39,580 bases of DNA from Candidatus Mcinerneyibacterium aminivorans (GCA_008086245.1 VSIX01000054.1:1-39580); one strand, 5' to 3'. Positions 24,410 through 33,586 are shown, counted from the first letter of the stretch. Made by a program: numbers and translations. Notes: generated by a model not told the origin, from the letters alone.

Positions 24410-26188
24410 TTAAAGTTTTTTAGTTTTCTTTTTAAGCCAGGTTCTTTCTTCTTCGTTAAGATGTTTTGCAAGTTTATCAAAAACCTTACTGTGGAAATCA
24501 TTCAGCCATTTTATTTCTTCTTCAGTGAGCAGATCTTTGATAATTGGTTGGGTATCGATAGGGCAGTAGGTCATATTTTTAAATTTCATAAACTGATCGC
24601 TATTATTTTTTTTATCTTTAACAATTACATAATCGTTTTCAATTCTAATACCGTGAGAGCCCTCTATATATATCCCAGGTTCGATAGTAACAATCATTCC
24701 TTCTTCCAGTTTGATTTTATTTGGAGTCCGGGAAATATTCTGTGGACCTTCGTGTACTCCCATAAGATATCCCACACCGTGACCTGTACCACATTTGTAA
24801 TCCAAATTATGTTCCCATAGGGGTTTTCTTGATAAAACATCCAGATTTGAACCTGTAGCTCCGTATAAAAATTTTGAATTTGCCAGGTTGATATGTCCTT
24901 TTAAAGTGAGGGTGTAGTGAAATTTTTCCTCCCTGCTCAACACTCCCATAGGAATTGTTCTGGTTATATCTGTAGTTCCGTCCATGTACTGGCCCCCGGA
25001 ATCAAGAAGATAAAAGCTTTTGTTTTTTAAGAAACTTTGATTTTCTTCTTTTGCATGATAGTGCATCATTGCGGCATTTTCTTTATAGGCAGATATGGGA
25101 GAGAAACTTGGTTCGATAAAATATTTCTGTCTCTTTCTAAATTCATTTACCTTTTGAGCCGCTTCAACTTCACCGATTTCTCTTTCTTTGATAGTTTCCT
25201 CTAACCAAATTAGAAATTTAACCATTGCTATCCCATCTTTAATTTGACAGTTTTTGAGATTTTTCAGTTCCTTTTTGTTCTTTTTTGCCTTCATGAGTTT
25301 TGTAGGGACTCTTTTTTGGTACTTATTTGCTTCTTCAGAAATCGAACTAACAATCCACATGTTTGTTGTTTCCGGAGAATACCATACTTTATCCTTTTTA
25401 CTTAGTTTTTGGAGGTCTTTTACTATTTTAGAATAATTTTTTAAGGATATATTATCTTTTTCAAGCTGCTTTTTTATTTTTTTATCAATTTTTTCTTCTA
25501 AAACATAGAAAGAAATATTATCATTTTCTATTAGTAAATATGAAATTATGTATGGATTAAATTTAATATCATTTCCCCTTATATTTAATGTCCAGGCTAT
25601 ATCATCAAGAGTTGAAATTATTAAATGGGAGCATTTTTTTTCCTTCATTTTTTTTCTGATGTTTTTAATTTTTTGGGCTCTGGTTTTACCTGCATATTCG
25701 GGAGGATGAATAAAAGCCTTATTTCTGGGGATTTCAGGCCTATCTTTCCATAGTTCATCAACTATGTCATACCTGGTGATAAATTCGATATCCTCAAGTG
25801 TAATATTCTTTTTTAAATTAGAAACATATTTTTCCGAATATGTTTTTCCATTAAGTCCTATTTTGGCATTATTTTTCAAATTTTTGCTCAGCCATTCATG
25901 AACTTTAGAAGTTTTCTCCAATCCCTTTTTTTGAAGCTTTATTTCGGACCCATTTAATTCTTTCTCCGCCTGTATATAGTATCTCCCATCAGCCCAAAGA
26001 GCGGATTTTTTTGAAGTAACTACTAGGGTGCCGACGGATCCAGTAAAACCCGAGAGCCATTCTCTCGTTTTCCATCTATCTGCTACATATTCGCTCTGGT
26101 GGGGATCGACATTATGTTCTAAGTAGCAATCCAAATTATATTTCTCCATTTTTTCCCTTAATTTTTCTAATTTTTCATTAATAGTCAT
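24410..26188 (-). CDS. Xaa-Pro aminopeptidase, M24B family
   Basis: 592-aa metallopeptidase removing N-terminal residues before proline. Two creatinase-type N-terminal domains (about 1-310) precede the pita-bread catalytic domain. All five metal ligands can be placed: Asp in LDSGGQYMDGTTDITRT (about 395) and a second Asp in the same motif (about 406), His in GTGHGVGYLMGVHEGP (about 470), Glu in TIEPGIY (about 503) and Glu in IRIENDY (about 517). This long form with a C-terminal extension is the eukaryote/Firmicutes-like APP type, longer than E. coli PepP. AAAGGAG precedes ATG 26188. It could process peptides brought in by the transporter encoded upstream in the window. Confidence 0.92.
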   Translation of the reverse strand: MTINEKLEKLREKMEKYNLDCYLEHNVDPHQSEYVADRWKTREWLSGFTGSVGTLVVTSKKSALWADGRYYIQAEKELNGSEIKLQKKGLEKTSKVHEWLSKNLKNNAKIGLNGKTYSEKYVSNLKKNITLEDIEFITRYDIVDELWKDRPEIPRNKAFIHPPEYAGKTRAQKIKNIRKKMKEKKCSHLIISTLDDIAWTLNIRGNDIKFNPYIISYLLIENDNISFYVLEEKIDKKIKKQLEKDNISLKNYSKIVKDLQKLSKKDKVWYSPETTNMWIVSSISEEANKYQKRVPTKLMKAKKNKKELKNLKNCQIKDGIAMVKFLIWLEETIKEREIGEVEAAQKVNEFRKRQKYFIEPSFSPISAYKENAAMMHYHAKEENQSFLKNKSFYLLDSGGQYMDGTTDITRTIPMGVLSREEKFHYTLTLKGHINLANSKFLYGATGSNLDVLSRKPLWEHNLDYKCGTGHGVGYLMGVHEGPQNISRTPNKIKLEEGMIVTIEPGIYIEGSHGIRIENDYVIVKDKKNNSDQFMKFKNMTYCPIDTQPIIKDLLTEEEIKWLNDFHSKVFDKLAKHLNEEERTWLKKKTKKL

Positions 26189-26295
26189 ATTTACTCCTTT
26201 TTGATTTATTTTAGCTGATATTTTAAAAGATTTTAATAGTTTTTTATTTTCAGTAATAATAGCTATTTAAAGATTTTTGCAAAATAACACCGCTA

Positions 26296-26324
26296 TTGTT
26301 TATCATATGTATCTATGCTATAAT
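26296..26324 (+). promoter_or_regulatory. promoter of the hybrid histidine kinase gene
   Basis: TTGTTT (26296-26301), 17-nt spacer, TATAAT (26319-26324) preceded by TGC, an extended -10. It lies 36 nt before the start codon and is divergent from the aminopeptidase gene. Confidence 0.65.
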
Positions 26325-26360
26325 ATATAATATGGATAGCAATTTGGCTTAAGGAGTAAA

Positions 26361-28661
26361 ATGGGTAAAAATAATAATTTTAGTAAAAAGAGTATATCTT
26401 TGAATAAAGAGCATTATGAAAAAATATTTGAAGCATCTCCGGATGCCATTGTTATTCTGGATGAAAATGATAGAATATTGAAAATAAATCAAAAATTTGA
26501 AGACATGTTTGAATATTCTCCGGAGGAAGCAATAGGCAGAAGAATCAATGCCTTAATTGTTCCCGAAGACAAAAAGGAGGAAGGAGAAGAGGCTACGGAG
26601 AAGGTTGCAGAGGGGAAGGAAGTTTTTTTTGAAACAGTGAGAGAATCAAAATCCGGTAAAAAAATTGATGTATCCATACTTGGAAGTCCAGTTGAATTGA
26701 AGGGAAAAAGATTAATAGTTTATGGAATTTATCGTGATATAACCGAAAGAGTTAAGGCAAAAAAAGAATTAAAAGAAAGAGAAGAGAAATACAGAACACT
26801 TTTTGAATACAGCGGTACTGCAATTTGTATATTCGGAGATGACAAAGTTATTAAAATATGCAATAAAAAATTTGCAGAACTGGCAGGTTTGACAAAAGAA
26901 AAAATAGAAAATAAAAAGAAATGGTCCGATTTTGTTTCAAAAAAAGATCTAAAAAGAATGGAGAAATATCACCGAATGAGAACTGAAAATAGAGGAAACC
27001 CCCCAAATGAGTATGAGTTCGATTTCATAGATGATGATAATAATTTAAAACATATCCATTTTATAATTAAAAGAGTTAAAGGGTCCAAAGAAAGAGTTGC
27101 ATCTCTACTTGATATAACGGATTTCAAAGAGGCACAGCAGGAATTAAAAAAGAGTGAAAAAAAATATCGATTGCTTTATAACAGCATACGCGATGCTATT
27201 CTTATTGCAGATAAAAATAGAATTATTACCGACTGTAACAGTTCCTTTACAAAACTTTTTGGATATGAACCTGAAGAAGTTATTGGTAGAAAAACACTTT
27301 TTGTTTATGCGGATAAAAATGAATATGAGGATCTGGGTGAGAAAATAAAGCAAAACTATGGAGATTCACCTTTTTTGCAAATTCAGTATTATAAAAGGAA
27401 AAATGGAGAAAGTTTTCCCGGAGAAACGGCGGTATATTATTTAAAAGATGAAAAAGGAAATGTTACCGGGTTTATAGGACTTATCCGGGATATTTCAGAA
27501 AGACTTAGACTTCAGGAACAGCTTAGACAATCCCAGAAGATGGAATCAATAGGCCGTCTTGCAGGGGGCATAGCCCACGATATGAATAATTTATTAATGC
27601 CAATCATGGGATATACAAAAATGCTGAGTGAAAAAAAAGATATTTCAGAGGAATATAAAAAAGTTCTTCTGGAAATCACTAAAGCTTCTAAAAAAGCAAA
27701 ATCTCTGGTTAAACAGCTACTCGCACTGGGGAAAAAGCAGAAACTAGAAAAAAAAGTTGTTAATATTAATAATATAGTTGATGATTTTAAAAGACTTATA
27801 AGAAAAGCTGTAAGAGAGGATATCAAAATAGTCTATAATCTGAAGCCAAAAATCGATAATATCCGGGCGGATAGGAATCAACTGGAACAGGTAATTATGA
27901 ACATATTTTTGAATGCTCAGGATGCGATATCAGGAGAAGGACAAATTACCCTTGAAACAGATGAAGTTATGCTTGATGAAAGTTATACTTCTTCATACCA
28001 GGACTTTGACCCGGGTGAATATGTAAAAATTTCAATTCATGATACCGGGGAAGGGATAGAAAAAGAAAATATAGATAAAATATATGATCCCTTCTTTACA
28101 ACCAAGGGGGAGCAGGGATCGGGATTGGGTTTATCTACTGCTTACGGTATTATAAAGCAGCACTACGGAGATATACATGTATACAGTGAACCAAAGAAAG
28201 GTGCAACATTTAACATCTATCTACCATCAGAAAAAAAAGAAATTGAAAAATCAACCACTTCAAAGAAAAACAAAAAAAAGATCGACTTAAAAGGTATAGA
28301 AAAAATATTGGTTGCCGAAGATAACATGCAGATACAGGAACTTATTAAAAATTTTTTGGGGGAAAAGGGATACAGGGTAGTTACTGCTGTAAATGGTGAA
28401 GAAGCTTATGAAAAGGCAAAAAAGTCAATAGAAAAATTTGATTTAATAATAACGGATGTTATTATGCCCGAACTAAATGGTTATCAGCTTTACAAAAAGA
28501 TTAAAAAAATATATCCGGATATAGAGGTAATATTTATGTCGGGGTACCCCAAAGATATACTTAATCAATACGGGTTAGAAATGAAAGATATATCTTATTT
28601 AAGAAAACCTTTTTCTGTCAATAAGCTTGCACTATTAATAAAAAAAATATTATCAAAGTAA
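26361..28661 (+). CDS. hybrid PAS sensor histidine kinase with receiver domain
   Basis: 766-aa soluble sensor: three PAS domains (about 18-135, 140-258, 266-385), HisKA with the H-box GRLAGGIAHDMNN (phospho-accepting His406), a HATPase_c domain with N-box NIFLNAQDAI, G1 DTGEGI, F-box DPFFTTKG and G2 GSGLGLSTAYG, and a C-terminal receiver with Asp699 in IITDVIMPE and the conserved Lys in YLRKPFS. No membrane segment, so it senses cytoplasmic signals, perhaps redox or ligand bound by PAS. No partner regulator is adjacent, so it is an orphan kinase that probably feeds a phosphorelay elsewhere. AAGGAG precedes ATG 26361. Confidence 0.93.
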   Translation: MGKNNNFSKKSISLNKEHYEKIFEASPDAIVILDENDRILKINQKFEDMFEYSPEEAIGRRINALIVPEDKKEEGEEATEKVAEGKEVFFETVRESKSGKKIDVSILGSPVELKGKRLIVYGIYRDITERVKAKKELKEREEKYRTLFEYSGTAICIFGDDKVIKICNKKFAELAGLTKEKIENKKKWSDFVSKKDLKRMEKYHRMRTENRGNPPNEYEFDFIDDDNNLKHIHFIIKRVKGSKERVASLLDITDFKEAQQELKKSEKKYRLLYNSIRDAILIADKNRIITDCNSSFTKLFGYEPEEVIGRKTLFVYADKNEYEDLGEKIKQNYGDSPFLQIQYYKRKNGESFPGETAVYYLKDEKGNVTGFIGLIRDISERLRLQEQLRQSQKMESIGRLAGGIAHDMNNLLMPIMGYTKMLSEKKDISEEYKKVLLEITKASKKAKSLVKQLLALGKKQKLEKKVVNINNIVDDFKRLIRKAVREDIKIVYNLKPKIDNIRADRNQLEQVIMNIFLNAQDAISGEGQITLETDEVMLDESYTSSYQDFDPGEYVKISIHDTGEGIEKENIDKIYDPFFTTKGEQGSGLGLSTAYGIIKQHYGDIHVYSEPKKGATFNIYLPSEKKEIEKSTTSKKNKKKIDLKGIEKILVAEDNMQIQELIKNFLGEKGYRVVTAVNGEEAYEKAKKSIEKFDLIITDVIMPELNGYQLYKKIKKIYPDIEVIFMSGYPKDILNQYGLEMKDISYLRKPFSVNKLALLIKKILSK

Positions 28662-28882
28662 ATAAGGGATTAAAGGGATTGATATAAAGAAATTTATTAT
28701 AATTCATTATTCATAAAAAAATATTCGTTTTAAAATTTCATTTTTTATTTTTATGTGCAATTCTTTTAAAACCACTGGAAATTACTATTTACTTTTTATT
28801 AATTTTATTATATTTTAGTGGTGTTTGTTAATACATCAGATAAGCAGAAAAGTTTGATGCAGGATGTATAAGGGGGATTGAA

Positions 28883-30661
28883 TTGTTAAATAAAGCTGAA
28901 AAAATTTTGAAAGATTACTATGGATTTAAAAATTTCCGTAAAGGACAGAGAAAAATAATAGAAAATATTTTAGCAAAGAAAAATGATACTCTGGGGGTAA
29001 TGCCTACCGGATCAGGAAAATCAATTAGTTTTCAGATTCCTGCACTCTGCTTACCGGGTTTAACTGTAGTTATTTCACCTTTGATTTCATTAATGAAAGA
29101 TCAGACAGATTCCTTAAAAACTATAGGAATTAAGGCGGATTACATAAATTCAACATTATCATTTTCTGAAAAGAAGAGAAGAATAACGGGAATGATAAAT
29201 ATGAAATATGACCTTTTGTACGTGGCTCCGGAAAGATTGAAGGATAATTATTTTATAAACCGGCTTAAACAGGTGGAGGTTTCTCATGTTGCTGTGGATG
29301 AAGCTCACTGTATTTCAAGCTGGGGGCATGATTTTAGACCTTCATACAGAATGATTCCTGAGTTTATAAAGGTGCTCGATACGGATCCTGTGGTTTCAGC
29401 ATTTACTGCAACTGCCACCAAAAGGGTTAGAAGGGATATTCAAAATCTTCTTAATCTGGACAGGCTTGTTTTAACGGGGTTTGATAGACCCAATCTTAAT
29501 TTTAAGATCAAAAAAGGAGTAGATAAGAAAGAATATATAAAAAACTATATCAAAGTTAATAAAAATGATTCCGGGATTATTTATGTCTCTACAAGAAAGA
29601 AAGTCGAAAAATTGTATAAATATCTAAATAGAAGGGGTTTTGAGGTAGGAAAATATCATGCAGGATTAAGCCCGGCAGAAAGGAAATCAGTCCAGGAAAA
29701 ATTTAACCGGGAAAAGCTGAAAATAATTGTTGCAACTAATGCATTTGGAATGGGGATTGATAAATCAAATATTAGATATGTTATACATAATAATATACCC
29801 AAAAATATTGAGGCATATTATCAGGAAGCCGGTAGGGCAGGAAGAGATGGGGAGAAAAGCGACTGTATACTGCTTTATTCAGCAGATGATATCAGAATTC
29901 CAAAATATTTTATAGAAAAGTCTAATTTAAAACCGGAACTAAAAAGGAATGAGTACTACAAACTCCAGAAAATGATTGATTACTGCCATACATCAAAATG
30001 TTTGAGATATTTTATTCTTGATTATTTTGGTCAAAAAAATCCTCCTAAAACCTGCAACAGCTGTTCAAACTGTGATAATGAAATAGATTTCAAAAATATT
30101 ACGGATATAGCATATAAAATAATAAGCTGTATTAAAAGAACGGGGCAGCGATACGGAATAACAAAGATTGCCTGTATTCTAAAGGGTTCGAGAAGAAAAG
30201 ATATTTTAGAAAGGAATCTGGATCAAGCAATTAATTATAAAGCTTTGAGCAGTTTCACTATAAAAGAAATTAAAAACTATATCAATTTTTTGATAGCCGA
30301 AGATTTTATAAAAATTACAAATGGCAAATATCCGATACTTAAACTGAAAGAAAATTCCATTGATGTGTTACAGAATAATAAAAAAGTATATAAAAAAGAT
30401 GAAAAAAAAGTGGAAAAAATTACAGCGGATAATAAACTTTTTGAGATTTTAAGAAAATTGAGATTAAATATTGCAAAAAAAGAAAGCATTCCTCCCTATA
30501 TAGTATTTCATGATAGTACTCTTAAAGAAATGTCTGATTTTCTTCCACAAACACGAGAAGAAATGCTTAAGATTAAAGGGGTAGGAAAGATTAAGTACAG
30601 AAAATACGGGGAAAAATTTCTGGAGAAAATAAAAAATTTTGCTTTGCAGGACAACGATTAA
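28883..30661 (+). CDS. recQ: RecQ-family ATP-dependent DNA helicase
   Basis: 592-aa 3'-5' DNA helicase for recombination and repair. N-terminal F..GQ motif (FRKGQRKII), Walker A MPTGSGKS, DEAH box VDEAHCISSWGHDFRP, aromatic-rich loop, TATATKRV, motif V/VI with NAFGMGIDKSNIRYV and YQEAGRAGRDG. Then the RQC zinc site (Cys-x3-C...CNSCSNC), winged helix and a C-terminal HRDC domain (about 520-590) with KIKGVGKIKYRKYG. Start is TTG 28883 after AGGGGG, and MLNKAEKIL matches the family's N terminus. A RecQ with HRDC of this size is typical. Monocistronic, followed by two small hairpins. Confidence 0.93.
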   Translation: MLNKAEKILKDYYGFKNFRKGQRKIIENILAKKNDTLGVMPTGSGKSISFQIPALCLPGLTVVISPLISLMKDQTDSLKTIGIKADYINSTLSFSEKKRRITGMINMKYDLLYVAPERLKDNYFINRLKQVEVSHVAVDEAHCISSWGHDFRPSYRMIPEFIKVLDTDPVVSAFTATATKRVRRDIQNLLNLDRLVLTGFDRPNLNFKIKKGVDKKEYIKNYIKVNKNDSGIIYVSTRKKVEKLYKYLNRRGFEVGKYHAGLSPAERKSVQEKFNREKLKIIVATNAFGMGIDKSNIRYVIHNNIPKNIEAYYQEAGRAGRDGEKSDCILLYSADDIRIPKYFIEKSNLKPELKRNEYYKLQKMIDYCHTSKCLRYFILDYFGQKNPPKTCNSCSNCDNEIDFKNITDIAYKIISCIKRTGQRYGITKIACILKGSRRKDILERNLDQAINYKALSSFTIKEIKNYINFLIAEDFIKITNGKYPILKLKENSIDVLQNNKKVYKKDEKKVEKITADNKLFEILRKLRLNIAKKESIPPYIVFHDSTLKEMSDFLPQTREEMLKIKGVGKIKYRKYGEKFLEKIKNFALQDND

Positions 30662-30683
30662 GACTAAGGGTAAGTGTAAAATA

Positions 30684-30704
30684 GTGTGAGTGTGAGTGTG
30701 TGTT
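30684..30704 (+). repeat. short GTGTGA/GT microsatellite
   Basis: GTGTGAGTGTGAGTGTGTG-like simple repeat directly after recQ. Such a tract could vary in length by slippage, but it is outside any gene. Confidence 0.6.
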
Positions 30705-30706
30705 GG

Positions 30707-30725
30707 AAATCTCCTGCGAGATTTT
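30707..30725 (+). terminator. hairpin 1 after recQ
   Basis: AAATCTC (30707-30713), loop CTGC, GAGATTT (30718-30724), then T. Weak intrinsic terminator for recQ. Confidence 0.45.
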
Positions 30726-30785
30726 AGATTCAGAACCAGAATAGAAGCAGATAAACGCTTAAATATAATTTCTTTGAAACACTTA

Positions 30786-30805
30786 AAAATCTCGTTAGAG
30801 ATTTT
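30786..30805 (+). terminator. hairpin 2 after recQ
   Basis: AAAATCTC (30786-30793), loop GTTA, GAGATTTT (30798-30805). It has the same arms as hairpin 1 with a different loop, which suggests a repeated element or tandem terminator. Confidence 0.45.
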
Positions 30806-31107
30806 ATTATTACCTGTGTTATTTGTATCTGATTTTATAATTATTAAAGTCACAAATTTTCCTTTAATATTAGGTTATTCTGAATTCTGATTTTTTTAAA
30901 AAATATTCTACAGACAACAGAATCCTGATTACAGATAACAAGAACTATTCTAAAATAACATTTAAGCATTTATTAGTTTTGCATTTATATTATATGTTTT
31001 GATTTAGAGGGATATTATTCAAACTTTGTCCAATGAGAGATGATTTTTGTTTATCTGACTCTAGTTCTGATTCTGCTTTCAATATAGTAAAAGTAATTTT
31101 TATAGCG

Positions 31108-31136
31108 TTGACAAAAAGTTCAAAAAAGATTACTAT
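31108..31136 (+). promoter_or_regulatory. promoter of the amidase-to-cDPG gene block
   Basis: TTGACA (31108-31113), 17-nt spacer, TACTAT (31131-31136), with the amidase ATG 23 nt beyond the -10. It supports ATG 31159 as the true start. Confidence 0.6.
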
Positions 31137-31158
31137 AAAAAATAAGAGGTGTTGTATA

Positions 31159-31944
31159 ATGAAAAAAGATATAAAGGTCGGAATATTTCAGCTTGATAGC
31201 AGTTTTGAAAGGCTAGATGAAAACATTGAATTTATAAAAAATATAGTTCAGGAAACTATGGATGAAGTAGATTTGTTTGTGCTCGGTGAGCTTTTTAATA
31301 CAGGTTATGAAATGGATAAAATAAAAAATAGAGCAAAAAACTTTAAAGATGTCCTGAAGGAGTTTAAAACTCTAACAAAAGAAACTTCTACGGCATTTGT
31401 TTGCGGATCCTTTGGCGAAATTGAAAATTCAAATCTTTACAATACTTCATATTTTATTTCCTGCGGGAATGTGCTTGAAAAATATAGAAAAATACATTTA
31501 TTTTCATTAACGGGTGAAGATAAACATTTTAGCTCGGGAAGCAGTATTAAAACCTTTAGCTTTCTTGGGTGGGATATTGGTTTATCGATTTGTTATGATT
31601 TAAGGTTCCCCGAAATGTATAGAGTTATGAGAGAAGACGGAATAGATTTGATTTTACTACCGGCAAACTGGCCTGTAATAAGAAAAGATCACTGGCTTAC
31701 ACTTTCAAAAGCAAGAGCAATAGAAAATCAGGTTTATATGGTATCTATAAATCGGACAGGAAATGATAATAATATAGATTTCGGCGGGAATTCAGTTGTT
31801 TACTCCCCCTGGGGAGAAAAATTATTGCAGATGGATAAATCTCAGAGATTTGATATAATAAAAATGAGTAAGGAAGTAATAAACGAAACCAGAAGCAAGC
31901 TGGATTCTTTTCTGGATAGAAGGAAGGATCTTTATAAGTTTTAA
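31159..31944 (+). CDS. carbon-nitrogen hydrolase (nitrilase superfamily amidase)
   Basis: 261-aa nitrilase-superfamily amidase. The catalytic triad is complete: Glu44 in VLGELFNTGY, Lys111 in EKYRKIHLF and Cys145 in LSICYDLRFPEM. The C-Y-D-L-R-F-P-E sequence and length fit the omega-amidase/YafV-like branch, which hydrolyses small omega-amides such as alpha-ketoglutaramate; other amides are possible. Start ATG 31159 follows AAGAGG and the promoter above. First gene of a long co-directional block; the next gene begins 12 nt after its stop. Confidence 0.88.
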   Translation: MKKDIKVGIFQLDSSFERLDENIEFIKNIVQETMDEVDLFVLGELFNTGYEMDKIKNRAKNFKDVLKEFKTLTKETSTAFVCGSFGEIENSNLYNTSYFISCGNVLEKYRKIHLFSLTGEDKHFSSGSSIKTFSFLGWDIGLSICYDLRFPEMYRVMREDGIDLILLPANWPVIRKDHWLTLSKARAIENQVYMVSINRTGNDNNIDFGGNSVVYSPWGEKLLQMDKSQRFDIIKMSKEVINETRSKLDSFLDRRKDLYKF

Positions 31945-31956
31945 AGGGGGAGGAAA

Positions 31957-32274
31957 ATGAAATGTAAATATTGTGGCACAACAAATGAAGATAATAGAAA
32001 ATATTGTTTAAATTGCGGTATGCCACTGGAATATGGAAAAATGCTGAACTGCTACAGCTGCGGTGTTTCTGTAAAACCCAAATATAAATACTGCCCCGAA
32101 TGCGGAGTCGATTTAAAATTAAAAAGAAGATGCCCTGATTGTAATATTCTGATTAATTATGATGATAAATTTTGTAAAAATTGCGGCCGGAAACTGGATA
32201 AAATTAATACTAATGAAGAAGAGATGGAAGAAAAAGAAGATACTACTGGGACAGAGGGGAAAAAGAGAGTTTAA
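31957..32274 (+). CDS. double zinc-ribbon protein, probably 5' part of a frameshifted gene
   Basis: 105 aa with four CxxC knuckle pairs forming two zinc ribbons: CKYCG...CLNCG, CYSCG...CPECG, and a third set CPDCN...CKNCG, then an acidic Glu-rich linker. Such N-terminal ribbons usually precede a second domain. The frame stops at 32272-32274 just after GGGGAAAAAG, while another frame is open from 32217 and continues through 32585 with a TPR-like sequence. The join is natural with a -1 shift in that run (linker continues KKESLNEEDE). I therefore think this and the next feature were one protein, by mutation, sequencing error or frameshifting. AGGGGGAGG precedes ATG 31957. Confidence 0.75.
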   Translation: MKCKYCGTTNEDNRKYCLNCGMPLEYGKMLNCYSCGVSVKPKYKYCPECGVDLKLKRRCPDCNILINYDDKFCKNCGRKLDKINTNEEEMEEKEDTTGTEGKKRV

Positions 32275-32324
32275 ATGAGGAAGATGAATTAAGTGAATTT
32301 GTAGATGAATGTATAGAAAAGGGA

Positions 32325-32585
32325 TTGAATGAATATGCAAAAGAGGAATATGAAGAGGCAATAGAGCATTTCAATGAAGGTGTGGGGACCATACTGCAAA
32401 ACAATCTTGATAGAAATGAAGATACAAGATTAATTGATCTCTATATTTATAGAGGGGATGCTTTCTCCAAAATCGGAGAAAACGATAGAGCAAGAGATAA
32501 TTATAAGAGGGGTTTAATTTATGCTCAATCAATACTTGCAGTAGAAAAGGTTGAAAAAATAAAGGAAAAGATTACCAGTTTATGA
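32325..32585 (+). CDS. TPR-like fragment, probable C-terminal part of the zinc-ribbon protein
   Basis: 86 aa from a TTG with no properly spaced ribosome binding site, and no ATG or GTG exists upstream in this frame. The sequence has two helix-turn-helix units of TPR type: AKEEYEEAIEHFNEGVGTIL and LYIYRGDAFSKIGENDRARDNYKRGL, with A/Y/G positions as in the TPR consensus. Most likely it is translated as the C terminus of the preceding zinc-ribbon gene after a frameshift near 32260-32265. Its TGA overlaps the next ATG (ATGA), so the translation that reaches here is coupled to the lipoprotein gene. Confidence 0.6.
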   Translation: MNEYAKEEYEEAIEHFNEGVGTILQNNLDRNEDTRLIDLYIYRGDAFSKIGENDRARDNYKRGLIYAQSILAVEKVEKIKEKITSL

Positions 32586-33586
32586 GAAAAAAATATTTTG
32601 TGTTGGTTTTAAGCTTGTTGCTTGCAGGATGCATCGGGAGCTCCTTTAGCATTAAGAAAGATGAATATAAGGAAGTTAAAGCTCAGAAAAAGTATTTTTT
32701 AAAGGCAATTCCTGTAAGTGAGATTATGTATATGGAAAATGTTGCACTGGATTATCCGGTAGAAGATGAAAAATTAAGGACCCCAGTAAAAAAAGAAGAA
32801 AAAATAGAAAAAATAGATACAAAAGAACAGAAAAAAGAGGATGAAAAGGAAATTGAAGAAATCAAAGTGAAAGAAAAAACACCCATTTCCTATAGTTTAG
32901 TGGATCTCCATAATCTTTTATCGGAAGGGGAATATCTTAAATTTAATATACAGTATATGGGAATAAAAGCAGGAACAGGAATTCTTTCAATACCCGCGAT
33001 AACAGAAATAAACGGGAATAAAGCATATCATTTTAAGGCAAGAGCTACTTCTGCAAGTCCATTTTCATGGGTGTTTAAGGTGAATGATATCATACAATCC
33101 TATCTTGATTATAATAATGGATATTCTCTTAAAATAACAAAAGATATAAGAGAGGGCAGCTATACAAGAAGCGATAATATAGAATTTATTCAAAAGGAAA
33201 ATAAAGTTAAAAAAATTACTAACGAAAACGATCCCAAAAAAATTGATACTATTCCTAATGCCCTGGATATTCTTAGTGCTTTTTATGTTTTTAGAACTCT
33301 TGATTTAGAAGTTGGCAGAACTTATTCACTGCCGGTATATGATGTTGAAAAAAGCTATAATTTGAAAGTAGAAGTACTTGATAAAGAAATGGTTGAAGTT
33401 CCTGCAGGAAGATTTAAAGCCTTTAAGATAAAGCCAGTTCTGGAATCTATGGGTATTTTTAAGCATAAGGGTGATATTCTTCTCTGGATTTCGGATGATG
33501 ATAAAAGAATCCCCCTTGTATTAAAAAGTTCAATAATGATTGGTTCAGTTTACGGTGTTCTGGTAAAATATAAAGTTAGAGAGTAA
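32582..33586 (+). CDS. DUF3108 lipoprotein
   Basis: 334-aa lipoprotein with lipobox LLLAGC (Cys17). A low-complexity Lys/Glu linker (about 60-100) follows, then a DUF3108 domain (about 110-334) marked by GEYLKFNIQYMGIKAGTG, the YLDYNNGYSLK strand, DILSAFYVFRTLDLEVGR and the LWISDDDKRIPLVLKS ending. DUF3108 proteins adopt an outer-membrane-associated beta-fold of unknown function, mostly in bacteria with two membranes. It overlaps the TPR-like frame by 4 nt and ends 1 nt before rarA. Confidence 0.88.
   Translation: MRKKYFVLVLSLLLAGCIGSSFSIKKDEYKEVKAQKKYFLKAIPVSEIMYMENVALDYPVEDEKLRTPVKKEEKIEKIDTKEQKKEDEKEIEEIKVKEKTPISYSLVDLHNLLSEGEYLKFNIQYMGIKAGTGILSIPAITEINGNKAYHFKARATSASPFSWVFKVNDIIQSYLDYNNGYSLKITKDIREGSYTRSDNIEFIQKENKVKKITNENDPKKIDTIPNALDILSAFYVFRTLDLEVGRTYSLPVYDVEKSYNLKVEVLDKEMVEVPAGRFKAFKIKPVLESMGIFKHKGDILLWISDDDKRIPLVLKSSIMIGSVYGVLVKYKVRE

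Larger units (their letters stand above)
30662..31158. other. intergenic region between recQ and the amidase operon
   Basis: About 500 bases holding a GT-type microsatellite, two hairpins with identical AAATCTC/GAGATTT arms, CAGAATC/CAGATAACA-like segments (30910-30944; 31051-31080 in the opposite orientation) and, at its right end, the promoter of the next operon. A longer amidase reading from 31033 would run through this promoter and is rejected. Confidence 0.5.

Noticed and set aside
30684-30704. CRISPR-like repeat
   Set aside because: A simple dinucleotide-type tract of 21 bases without spacers; no repeat-spacer array or cas gene in the window.
30464-30853. Minus-strand frame with a Thr-His repeat
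   Set aside because: The THTHTH run is only the translation of the GT microsatellite, and the rest is antisense to recQ.
31033-31158. Longer N terminus for the amidase
   Set aside because: The extra 42 residues run across a TTGACA-17-TACTAT promoter and do not resemble the family; ATG 31159 has a ribosome binding site and begins at the usual MKKDIKVGIFQ strand.
32256-32266. Canonical -1 programmed frameshift site
   Set aside because: In the reading phase the run is GGG AAA AAG, which does not fit X-XXY-YYZ with identical triplets, and only five A are present. I keep the frameshift but not the claim that it is programmed.
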